A stretch of 11,423 nt of DNA from a bacterium (GTDB lineage: Bacteria; Patescibacteriota; Gracilibacteria; UBA1369; LOWO2-01-FULL-3), in contig JAQBYK010000027.1 in NCBI GenBank assembly GCA_027622635.1, forward strand, positions 1-11,423, in the 5' to 3' direction. The translations under genes were made by a program, and so were the position numbers. Positions 1 to 6,322 of the stretch are shown here, piece after piece; position 1 is the first letter of the stretch, and each line of letters begins with the position of its first letter. The notes under the pieces are model-generated. The model did no database searches and was not told the DNA's origin. It saw nothing but the letters and a program-made list of their open reading frames with translations.

Positions 1-1
1 T

Positions 2-301
2 TATGAAAAATTAAATCTGGATCTTATGCCATACATGGAACGGACGATTCAAGAATATGGTGTTTTAATTGATAATATTTATTATTACGCTGACATTTTG
101 CGTCTTTGGATTCACGCGAGAGATCCCAACAAACCAAAGCAGAAACGAAAATTCATTTTTGTTAGAGACCCTAGGGATATCAGCGTTGTGTATTTTCTTG
201 ATCCTGATCTTCAAAAATATTATCCAGTTCCATATCGTAATATTTCACACCCGCCAATGAGCATCTGGGAACTAAATGCTGTTGAAAGCAATTGCACTTG
301 A
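2..301 (+). CDS. C-terminal part of a Mu/TnsB-type DDE transposase, 5' end outside the window, probably truncated
   Basis: The reading frame is open from the left edge (first complete codon at 2) to a TGA at 299-301, so the gene begins upstream of the window. An internal ATG at 26 is not needed as a start. The product reads like the Mu-transposase C-terminal beta-barrel region of TnsB-like integrases: a segment beginning PYMERTIQEYGV, then RKFIFVRDPRDISVVYF, then YPVPYRNISHPPMSIWEL. In the family this last motif is usually followed by a further charged helical tail. Here the frame ends about ten residues after SIWEL. A shifted frame just downstream reads AV/KQLHL, which hints at a frameshift followed by decay. 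The DDE catalytic core is not in the window. It converges on nirD with 77 bp between the stop codons and has no functional link to nitrate assimilation. Family assignment is from remembered motif resemblance. That it is a dead remnant is inference. Confidence 0.62.
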   Translation, partial: YEKLNLDLMPYMERTIQEYGVLIDNIYYYADILRLWIHARDPNKPKQKRKFIFVRDPRDISVVYFLDPDLQKYYPVPYRNISHPPMSIWELNAVESNCT

Positions 302-314
302 TATGTTTTTTTTA

Positions 315-340
315 ATTTCCATTGATCACACAATTGAAAT
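315..340. other. Imperfect hairpin between convergent gene ends
   Basis: The arms ATTTCCATTG (315-324) and CAATTGAAAT (331-340) pair at 9 of 10 positions around a 6-nt loop. It sits between the stop of the transposase fragment and the stop of nirD, where a shared terminator would be expected. The only long T-run (306-313) precedes the hairpin on the plus strand, so neither transcript gets the canonical U-tract after the stem. It could still mark the nirBD 3' end, but support is weak. Confidence 0.25.
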
Positions 341-378
341 AATATTTGTTGCGCGTCATCAAAATCTAACATGGAATT

Positions 379-696
379 TTAAGCATCAATATATATTTCT
401 TGATCAATAATTTTGGTTTCATATGCATTTATTTTAACGTCCTCATCATCTAAGCATTGTCCACTTTGCAAATTAAAACGTTGTTTATACAGTGGAGAGG
501 CGACGAATAACTGTCCTTGGTCTTGGCCGATAATACCGCGCGATAAAATATTGGCATGACTAAATGGATCAAAATTATCAATCGCATAAATTTCAGTGTC
601 ACTAACTCTAAAAATAGCGACTTGTTTTTCATTGTACAACGCTACAACACCGGTGTTAATAGTTATGTCGTTAAGTTTACATATTCTTTCTATCAT
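379..696 (-). CDS. nirD: NirD, small subunit of NADH-dependent assimilatory nitrite reductase
   Basis: NirD is the small partner of NirB in the cytoplasmic siroheme enzyme that reduces nitrite to ammonium with NADH. The 105-residue product has the length of enterobacterial NirD and keeps its landmarks in order: VALYNEKQVAIFRV (about 18-31), YAIDNFDPFSHANILSRGII (about 37-56), GQLFVASPLYKQRFNL (about 61-76) and a C-terminal beta region ending in EIYIDA. The fold is Rieske-like, but the Cys-X-His ligand pairs of true Rieske proteins are absent (SPLYKQRF stands where C-X-H would be). This is normal for NirD and argues against a Rieske dioxygenase ferredoxin. The ATG lies immediately after the nirB TGA with no spacer, and a Shine-Dalgarno sits inside the nirB 3' end, so the two are almost certainly co-transcribed and translationally coupled. 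Confidence 0.95.
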   Translation of the reverse strand: MIERICKLNDITINTGVVALYNEKQVAIFRVSDTEIYAIDNFDPFSHANILSRGIIGQDQGQLFVASPLYKQRFNLQSGQCLDDEDVKINAYETKIIDQEIYIDA

Positions 697-3228
697 TCAA
701 TTCACCTCTTGATATTTAATAGTCTGCTTTTCATTTATATTAGCAGGGCGAATTTGGTCGCGCTCTTGGACAAATACAATATTATCATCTCCTTTTGAGC
801 TATTGATGAAATGGTTAAAGCGTTTAAGTTTGTCGCTATTTTCGATGGTAGTTTTCCATTCGCACTGATAGTTTTGAATCACAATTTGCATTTCATCTTC
901 TAATTGTTGAGCAATACCTAGCGAATCTTGAATAATCACTTCACGAAGATATTCAATTCCTCCTTCCATTTTTTCCATCCACACGGATGTACGCTGCAAT
1001 TTATCTGCGGTACGCGTATAAAACATAAAGAAACGATCGATGTATTTTATCAAGGTTTCTTCATCTAAATCGGTCGCAAATAAATCGGCGTGACGAGGAC
1101 GCATTCCGCCATTACCGCAGACATATAAATTCCAACCGTTTTCTGTGGCAATCACACCAACATCTTTGCTTTGAGCTTCAGCACACTCGCGGGTGCAGCC
1201 AGAAACACCTAGTTTTAATTTGTGTGGTGCGCGTAAACCTTTATATCGATGTTCTAAATTGATCGCCAGACCGACAGAATCATCTACGCCATAACGACAC
1301 CAAGTGCTACCAACACACGATTTTACGGTGCGTAATGATTTTGCGTATGCGTGACCCGTTTCAAATCCTGCATCTATCAGTTTTTTCCAGATATGCGGCA
1401 GATGTTCTAAGCGCGCACCAAATAAATCGACACGTTGTCCGCCGGTAATTTTGGTATAAAGATTAAACTCTTTAGCCGTTTCACCTAACACCATTAATTT
1501 TTCTGGCGTAATTTCACCGCCCGCAATACGTGGAACGACTGAGTATGTGCCGTCTTTTTGTATATTTCCTAAGAAAAAATCATTCGTTTCCTGTAATCCA
1601 GCGAGCTCATCTTTTAATACGTATTCATTCCAGCAGCTGCTTAAAATGGAACCTATTGCGGGTTTGCAAATATGGCAACCGACGGTACCATCGCCCAGTT
1701 GAGTGATGACGTCTGTAAAGTTTTTAAATTCATTTACGCGTATCAAATGATAAAGTTCTTGGCGTGTATATGAAAAATGTTCACAAAGATTATTATTAAC
1801 CGCAATGCCTAATTGTGTTAATTCATGATTGACCACATCTTTAACTAGTTGCGCGCAGCCGCCGCAACCGGTGCTTGCATTGGTGCATTTTTTGATATCT
1901 GAGATCGTATGCGCACCATTATTGACCGCTTGCGAAATATCAGATTTTGACACGCTATAACAAGAACAAATCTGAGCGGTGTCGGGAAGGGCGTGAATTC
2001 CTAAACTTGGCGCGCCATCCATGCTAGGCAAAATTAAACATTCAGGTTCTGCCGGCAAGGGCATATCATTTAAATAAAATTGTAATAAATTATTATAATC
2101 CGAGGTATCACCGACCAAGACCGCGCCTAATAATTTTTTCCCGTCTGAAGAAGTGACAATTTTTTTATACACTTGTTCACGTGGATTCATATACGTATAG
2201 GCAAGTGATTTATCAGTGCGAGCATGCGCATCGCCAATGCTGCCTACTTCAACACCCAGAAGTTTTAATTTAGTGCTCATATCAGCACCATCAAATGTTT
2301 TTTCAAGGTTTCCTGCAATTTGCGACGCGGCTACGCTTGCCATCGTATATCCTGGTGCCACTAAACCAAAAATACGTTGATCCCACAACGCACATTCGCC
2401 TATCGCGAAAATGTTTTCATCGGAAGTTTTGCACGCATTATCAATGACAATACCACCGCGCTCACCTAAATCTAATTGACTTACTTTGGCTAATTGATCT
2501 TGCGGACGTATGCCTGCAGAGAAAACAATAATATCCGTTTCTAATTGACTATCGTCTGCGAACTCTATTTTTAGTGTATGTTGATCTCCAGCAGAAATAT
2601 TTTTTGTATTCTTTGATGTATGAACATGTACACCCAGCGATTCAATTTTTTTTCTGAGCAAACTGCCGCCATCAACATCTAACTGAATGCCCATTAATTG
2701 CGGCGCAAATTCTACTACATGTGTTTCTAATCCTAAATTCATCAGTGCATTGGCCGCTTCTAAACCGAGCAATCCGCCGCCAACGACAACGCCCACTTTA
2801 GATTTCTTTGCACTTTGTGTAATCGCATCAAGATCGCTTATGGTGCGATATACAAAACAATTTTCATGCTGATGTCCGGGGATAGGCGGGACAAATGGAT
2901 AAGATCCCGTCGCTAAAACTAATATCTCGTACGCTAATTGCGTATTTTGGGTATTAATTATTTTGTTTTCTCTATCAATAGATGTCACCAAATCATTCTG
3001 GTGCAGCATAATTTTTTCTTGTTGATATTGCTCTAAATCTACTAAATTGAGCTGCGCTAAATCAAAGTGCTTAAAATAACTACTTAACTGAACGCGGTCA
3101 TACGCAGGGACGGCTTCTTCACTAAAAACATGAATATGATAATGCTCTGATAACTTTTCTTTAATCGCTTGTTGGACAAAGTGATGTCCAACCATACCGT
3201 TTCCAACAATAACTAGATTTTTCTTCAT
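697..3228 (-). CDS. nirB: NirB, large subunit of NADH-dependent siroheme nitrite reductase
   Basis: NirB carries out six-electron reduction of nitrite to ammonium in the cytoplasm, passing electrons from NADH through FAD and Fe-S centres to siroheme. With the start at 3228 the protein has 843 residues, close to E. coli NirB. Visible in order: an FAD Rossmann motif GNGMVG (9-14); an NADH-binding motif GGGLLG (150-155); an FAD-contact AIGEC (about 275-279); a BFD-type [2Fe-2S] domain with C421-X-C423 and C455-X2-C458; a second Cys pair C518/C521 in GCHICKPAIGSIL; a ferredoxin-like half domain (about 560-630); and the siroheme/[4Fe-4S] ligands C638-X5-C644 (in CVGSTWC) and C678-X3-C682 (in GCTREC). 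The frame extends to an ATG at 3273, but that codon lies at or upstream of the predicted transcription start (near 3270) and has no Shine-Dalgarno. The ATG at 3228 has GAGAA seven bases upstream and begins MKKNLVIVGNGMVG like its homologues. It is followed without a gap by nirD. Confidence 0.96.
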   Translation of the reverse strand: MKKNLVIVGNGMVGHHFVQQAIKEKLSEHYHIHVFSEEAVPAYDRVQLSSYFKHFDLAQLNLVDLEQYQQEKIMLHQNDLVTSIDRENKIINTQNTQLAYEILVLATGSYPFVPPIPGHQHENCFVYRTISDLDAITQSAKKSKVGVVVGGGLLGLEAANALMNLGLETHVVEFAPQLMGIQLDVDGGSLLRKKIESLGVHVHTSKNTKNISAGDQHTLKIEFADDSQLETDIIVFSAGIRPQDQLAKVSQLDLGERGGIVIDNACKTSDENIFAIGECALWDQRIFGLVAPGYTMASVAASQIAGNLEKTFDGADMSTKLKLLGVEVGSIGDAHARTDKSLAYTYMNPREQVYKKIVTSSDGKKLLGAVLVGDTSDYNNLLQFYLNDMPLPAEPECLILPSMDGAPSLGIHALPDTAQICSCYSVSKSDISQAVNNGAHTISDIKKCTNASTGCGGCAQLVKDVVNHELTQLGIAVNNNLCEHFSYTRQELYHLIRVNEFKNFTDVITQLGDGTVGCHICKPAIGSILSSCWNEYVLKDELAGLQETNDFFLGNIQKDGTYSVVPRIAGGEITPEKLMVLGETAKEFNLYTKITGGQRVDLFGARLEHLPHIWKKLIDAGFETGHAYAKSLRTVKSCVGSTWCRYGVDDSVGLAINLEHRYKGLRAPHKLKLGVSGCTRECAEAQSKDVGVIATENGWNLYVCGNGGMRPRHADLFATDLDEETLIKYIDRFFMFYTRTADKLQRTSVWMEKMEGGIEYLREVIIQDSLGIAQQLEDEMQIVIQNYQCEWKTTIENSDKLKRFNHFINSSKGDDNIVFVQERDQIRPANINEKQTIKYQEVN
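701..710 (-). promoter_or_regulatory. Ribosome binding site for nirD inside the nirB 3' end
   Basis: On the minus strand AAGAGGTGAA precedes the nirD ATG (696-694). The AGGTG core is about seven bases from the start. Because nirB ends with TGA at 699-697, this site lies within nirB codons, which fits coupled translation of the two subunits. Confidence 0.8.
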
Positions 3229-3280
3229 ACAGCAGTTCTCAAGGTTTATACCGAAAATATATTGACTATACATCGATCAG

Positions 3281-3296
3281 TGCAATTTACATGCCA
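3281..3296 (-). promoter_or_regulatory. Sigma-54 (-24/-12) promoter of nirBD
   Basis: Read on the minus strand the site is TGGCATGTAAATTGCA. It has GG at 3295-3294 and GC at 3283-3282 with exactly 10 bases between them, and differs from the RpoN consensus TGGCACG-N4-TTGCA at one position (T for C in CACG). Placing the GC at -13/-12 puts +1 near 3270, about 42 nt before the nirB ATG at 3228. Sigma-54 promoters need an enhancer-binding activator, here most plausibly NtrC or a relative, usually bound 80-150 bp upstream. Confidence 0.85.
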
Positions 3297-3393
3297 GAAA
3301 AACAAATCGATTCGTTTTGATTTTTTCCCTATCCATTTTTTCTGGATGTAACGCTAAATATAAAATGTTTGCCTATATATTGTTGTGAACAGC

Positions 3394-3408
3394 GCTTGTT
3401 ATTGGTGC
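3394..3408. promoter_or_regulatory. Possible NtrC-type enhancer site for nirBD (one good half-site)
   Basis: The 15-mer GCTTGTTATTGGTGC has the right length for NtrC sites of the enterobacterial glnA type (GCAC-N7-GTGC) and one perfect half, TTGGTGC. The other half matches only GC. It is centred about 131 bp upstream of the predicted nirB start, a usual enhancer distance. One half-site is weak, so this is a suggestion based on position plus partial match. Confidence 0.35.
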
Positions 3409-3540
3409 GACATGTGAAGTACGTTGAATCATTAAGGTATAATTCCAAGAACCATCATTCAAAATACAGATATCAGTAGAATATGAAACATCAATAATTA
3501 TCTTTACGTCTTTCCTTTAATCAACCATTTTCAAATCCAT

Positions 3541-3559
3541 AAATGAAGTCGCTTCATTT
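3541..3559. repeat. Perfect 8-bp inverted repeat with 3-bp spacer near the middle of the divergent region
   Basis: AAATGAAG (3541-3548) and CTTCATTT (3552-3559) are exact reverse complements separated by TCG. The dyad lies almost at the centre of the intergenic region, roughly 265 to 280 bp from each predicted transcription start. Its form suits a dimeric DNA-binding protein. As RNA it would make a small hairpin, but it lies outside both predicted transcripts. Which protein, if any, binds is unknown. Confidence 0.5.
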
Positions 3560-3686
3560 TAGTGCTGAGATGATCATTTTGGAGCGCGGCAACAAAAACA
3601 AGTAATCTTCACATAAAAAATTTAAACGTGATTGAGCAAATTCGATTCCATTCAAACATTAACTGAGATCTAAAATTTTGTTTCCC

Positions 3687-3700
3687 TTATCTATAGATAA
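3687..3700. repeat. Perfect 14-bp palindrome upstream of the nrtA promoter
   Basis: TTATCTATAGATAA is its own reverse complement. Its centre is about 115 bp upstream of the predicted nrtA start near 3809, the expected distance for an enhancer of a sigma-54 promoter. It does not resemble the classical NtrC GCAC/GTGC site, so the binding protein is unknown. A chance AT-rich palindrome is possible. Confidence 0.45.
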
Positions 3701-3710
3701 CCGTCGTATT

Positions 3711-3723
3711 CAGCAAGATGCTG
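3711..3723. repeat. Short dyad CAGCA-N3-TGCTG upstream of the nrtA promoter
   Basis: The arms CAGCA (3711-3715) and TGCTG (3719-3723) are perfect complements with an AGA spacer, 11 bp downstream of the 14-bp palindrome and centred about 92 bp upstream of the predicted nrtA start. An overlapping 15-mer at 3720-3734 begins and ends with GC, as NtrC sites do, but matches little else. It could be a second operator; five-base arms also occur by chance. Confidence 0.3.
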
Positions 3724-3782
3724 GAATGCATTGCTAACAAGTCATCTCACATAGCGTCATATTTTCTTTTTCTTCACACAAC

Positions 3783-3798
3783 TGGCACGCATATTGCA
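3783..3798 (+). promoter_or_regulatory. Sigma-54 (-24/-12) promoter of nrtABD-nasCA
   Basis: TGGCACGCATATTGCA matches the RpoN consensus TGGCACG-N4-TTGCA at every fixed position. GG at 3784-3785 and GC at 3796-3797 are spaced by 10 bases. The predicted +1 is near 3809, giving a leader of about 39 nt before the nrtA ATG. No other -24/-12 element was seen in the gaps upstream of nasC or nasA, so this is the likely main promoter for the whole plus-strand unit. Confidence 0.9.
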
Positions 3799-3847
3799 CT
3801 AGATCAAGTGAAGCTCTTCTAATTTTCGATATTGGGATTTTATAACT

Positions 3848-5296
3848 ATGAAAAAAACGGCGATCAAATACAAATATAATTATCTGGTAAGTGTATTTAT
3901 CTGCGCCATGATGATGGGATTGACTGGATGCGGTTCAAAAGCAAAAGAAGCAACCACAGAGGTGGTTCAGAAAGCAGCACCTAGTGTTGCGGCTAGCTCT
4001 GACTTAATCGGTCCCCCTGAAAAAGAAGAATTAACATTTGGTTTTATTAAATTAACCGATATGGCACCGATTGCGGTTGCATATGAGAAAGGATATTTCC
4101 AAGAAGAAGGACTTTTTGTCAAAGTGGAAGCACAAGCCAATTGGAAAGTATTATTGGATGGTGTGATTGATGGCAAACTCGATGGAGCACACATGCTCGC
4201 CGGTCAACCATTAGCAGCCACCATTGGTTATGGAACGAAAGCGCACATCATTACACCATTTTCGATGGATCTAAACGGCAATGGCATTACTGTCTCTAAT
4301 GCAATTTGGAAACAAATGAAACAATCCATTCCCAAAATGGCCGACGGTAAACCCGTGCATCCTATTAAAGCCGACGCTTTAAAACCGATTGTTGATAAAT
4401 ACAAAAAAGAAGGCAAGCCATTCAACATGGGTATGGTTTTCCCTGTTTCAACACATAATTATGAATTACGTTATTGGTTAGCTTCGGGTGGTATTCATCC
4501 CGGATATTATGCGCCGCATAAAAATGATACGTCTGGCCAATTGCAAGCCGATGCGCTTTTATCAGTAACTCCTCCGCCACAAATGCCAGCTACATTAGAA
4601 GCAGGAACTATTCTTGGTTACAGTGTGGGTGAACCATGGAATCAGCAAGCAGTATTAAAAGGAATTGGCGTACCTGTTATTACCGATTATGAAATTTGGA
4701 AAAATAATCCTGAAAAAGTTTTTGGTATCACCGCTGAATTTTCTGAAAAATATCCCAATACAACGATTCGTCTAACACGTGCACTGATTCGCGCAGCAAA
4801 ATGGTTAGACGAAAATAATAATGTGAATCGCCCAGAAGCCGTCAAGATCTTATCTAAATCTGAGTATGTGGGCGCCGATTACAACGTTATTGCAAACAGT
4901 ATGACCGGCACGTTTGAATATGAAAAAGGCGATAAACGATCTGTGCCAGACTTTAATGTATTTTTCCGTTACAACGCGACTTATCCATACTATTCAGATG
5001 CCATCTGGTACTTAACTCAAATGCGTCGTTGGGGACAAATTGCAGAACACAAACCAGATGATTGGTATTTTGATGTCGCGAAAAAAGTTTATCGTCCTGA
5101 CATCTATGCCAAAGCAGCGGGTTCATTAATTAAACAAGGTTTGATTCCCGCAGAAGAATTTCCTGACTTCGCGGTAGAAACTGGATTTAAACCTGAGCAA
5201 TCTGAATTTATTGATGGAATGTCTTATGACGGCAAAAAACCAAATGATTATATCAACCAATTCAAAATTGGTTTGAAGGCTAACTCTAAACTCTAA
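3848..5296 (+). CDS. nrtA: NrtA-type nitrate-binding lipoprotein of an ABC importer
   Basis: This is the extracytoplasmic binding protein that captures nitrate (possibly also nitrite) and delivers it to the NrtB/NrtD transporter. The 482-residue product starts with a lipoprotein signal: basic MKKTAIKYKYKY-like n-region, hydrophobic stretch about 13-25, and lipobox LTGC with the lipidated Cys at 28. A Thr/Ala/Ser-rich linker follows, and the mature NrtA/CmpA-family domain starts near FGFIKLTDMAPIAVAYEKGYF (about 64-83). W99, Q120, H203 (in STHNYELRYW) and K290 (in NPEKVFG) are plausible anion-pocket residues by analogy with cyanobacterial NrtA, but I have not aligned them. It has a GGGA Shine-Dalgarno at 3834-3837, ten bases before the ATG, and is first in the operon, 21 bp before nrtB. 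The related bicarbonate (CmpA) and taurine/sulfonate binders are less likely because reductase genes follow in the same unit. Confidence 0.93.
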   Translation: MKKTAIKYKYNYLVSVFICAMMMGLTGCGSKAKEATTEVVQKAAPSVAASSDLIGPPEKEELTFGFIKLTDMAPIAVAYEKGYFQEEGLFVKVEAQANWKVLLDGVIDGKLDGAHMLAGQPLAATIGYGTKAHIITPFSMDLNGNGITVSNAIWKQMKQSIPKMADGKPVHPIKADALKPIVDKYKKEGKPFNMGMVFPVSTHNYELRYWLASGGIHPGYYAPHKNDTSGQLQADALLSVTPPPQMPATLEAGTILGYSVGEPWNQQAVLKGIGVPVITDYEIWKNNPEKVFGITAEFSEKYPNTTIRLTRALIRAAKWLDENNNVNRPEAVKILSKSEYVGADYNVIANSMTGTFEYEKGDKRSVPDFNVFFRYNATYPYYSDAIWYLTQMRRWGQIAEHKPDDWYFDVAKKVYRPDIYAKAAGSLIKQGLIPAEEFPDFAVETGFKPEQSEFIDGMSYDGKKPNDYINQFKIGLKANSKL

Positions 5297-5317
5297 TCAA
5301 AAAAAATAGGAATTTTT

Positions 5318-6304
5318 ATGCAAGTACTCATTTCTCGATTTTTGAATAGCGCTAAACACATGGAGGTGAATGCGCTTAAGGAAAACGGAATTAATTTTTT
5401 ATCGAAAAGTGTTTTACCTATGGTAGGCATACTGGTTTTTATAATCCTTTGGTCTCTCTTAGCGAAAAACATTAACACTTCCTTAGGTGCATTTCCTGGA
5501 CCTAAGGCAGTATATGAACAATCGATTTCACTTTACGAAGAACATATAGAAGAACGTTCTAAAGCGTCAAAATTTTATGACATGCAAGAAAAAAATAATG
5601 CGCAACGATTAGCGGTAGATCCTAATTACGACGCTAAAATTAGATCCTATACAGGGAAAAAAACATATGTGGATCAGATTTTTACCAGTTTAATTACCGT
5701 TATGTGCGGTTTTATTCTTTCATTACTGATTGGCTTGCCTTTAGGAATTGCCATTGGTTTGAATAAAGGTTTAAACAGTGCGCTTAATCCTATTATTCAA
5801 ATTTTAAAACCTGTATCGCCGTTAGCATGGCTACCATTAGTCACCATGGTGGTTTCTGCAACCTATACAAGCACCGATCCATTTTTTGCTAAATCATTTA
5901 TTACCTCAATGATTACAGTGACGTTATGTTGTTTGTGGCCCGTACTGATTAATACAGCCGTGGGCGTTGGCAGTGTTGAAAATGATTTAATTAATGTGAG
6001 TCGCGTGATTAATCTTTCAACCATGACGCATATTCGCAAAATTGTTTTACCTTCTGCGATTCCGCTCATGTTTACAGGGATGCGATTGTCATTAGGCATT
6101 GCATGGATGGTATTGATTGCCGCTGAAATGTTATCGCAAAATCCTGGTTTAGGAAAATTTGTTTGGGATGAATTTCAAAATGGAAGTTCCAATTCTTTAG
6201 CAAGAATTATGGTCGCTGTAGTCACGATAGGTATTATTGGATTCTTATTAGACAGAGCGATGCTTAAGTTGCAAAGAATATTTTCATGGCAAAAAATAGT
6301 GTAG
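5318..6304 (+). CDS. nrtB: NrtB-type nitrate ABC transporter permease
   Basis: This inner-membrane permease forms the nitrate channel of the importer. The 328-residue product shows about six hydrophobic segments (roughly 32-49, 121-147, 163-180, 184-206, 240-262 and 286-305). The EAA-type cytoplasmic loop SRVINLSTMTHIRKIVLPSAIP (about 218-239), where the ATPase docks, marks it as a binding-protein-dependent permease. Between the first and second membrane segments is a long polar, charged stretch (about 60-120) ending in YTGKKTYVDQIFTSL. I recall a similar extension in proteobacterial nitrate permeases. AGGAA at 5308-5312 lies five bases before the ATG, supporting this start over the internal Met at residue 15. 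It follows nrtA by 21 bp and precedes the ATPase gene by 18 bp. Confidence 0.93.
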   Translation: MQVLISRFLNSAKHMEVNALKENGINFLSKSVLPMVGILVFIILWSLLAKNINTSLGAFPGPKAVYEQSISLYEEHIEERSKASKFYDMQEKNNAQRLAVDPNYDAKIRSYTGKKTYVDQIFTSLITVMCGFILSLLIGLPLGIAIGLNKGLNSALNPIIQILKPVSPLAWLPLVTMVVSATYTSTDPFFAKSFITSMITVTLCCLWPVLINTAVGVGSVENDLINVSRVINLSTMTHIRKIVLPSAIPLMFTGMRLSLGIAWMVLIAAEMLSQNPGLGKFVWDEFQNGSSNSLARIMVAVVTIGIIGFLLDRAMLKLQRIFSWQKIV

Positions 6305-6322
6305 TTAATTTGGAATGTATAT

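Larger units (their letters stand above)
3229..3847. other. Divergent intergenic control region between nirBD and nrtABD-nasCA
   Basis: This 619-bp region holds no gene. It contains two outward-facing sigma-54 promoters (listed separately) about 485 bp apart, with predicted starts near 3270 (minus) and 3809 (plus). These leave leaders of about 42 and 39 nt. Between the promoters are a partial NtrC-like site at 3394-3408, a 19-bp dyad at 3541-3559, a 14-bp palindrome at 3687-3700 and a short dyad at 3711-3723. I found no sigma-70 promoter I would defend and no small gene. The longest ATG frames I noticed here are only 7 and 11 codons and lack ribosome binding sites. Confidence 0.8.

Noticed and set aside
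315..340. Rho-independent terminator for nirBD
   Set aside because: The stem is imperfect and is followed by A residues, not U, on the nirBD transcript. It is kept only as a low-confidence hairpin.
379..696. Rieske [2Fe-2S] ferredoxin function for the small protein
   Set aside because: The Cys-X-His ligand pairs are missing and the gene abuts nirB; it is NirD, which normally lacks the cluster.
3229..3273. 15-residue N-terminal extension of NirB beginning at ATG 3273
   Set aside because: It has no Shine-Dalgarno, lies at or upstream of the predicted transcription start, and is not part of the family N-terminus.
3519..3531. Near-match to the IHF consensus (AATCAACCATTTT)
   Set aside because: It does not lie between a candidate enhancer and its promoter, and AT-rich DNA yields such matches by chance.
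3570..3605. Small frame encoding MIILERGNKNK in the divergent region
   Set aside because: It has only 11 codons, no ribosome binding site, and lies upstream of the nrtA promoter in untranscribed DNA.
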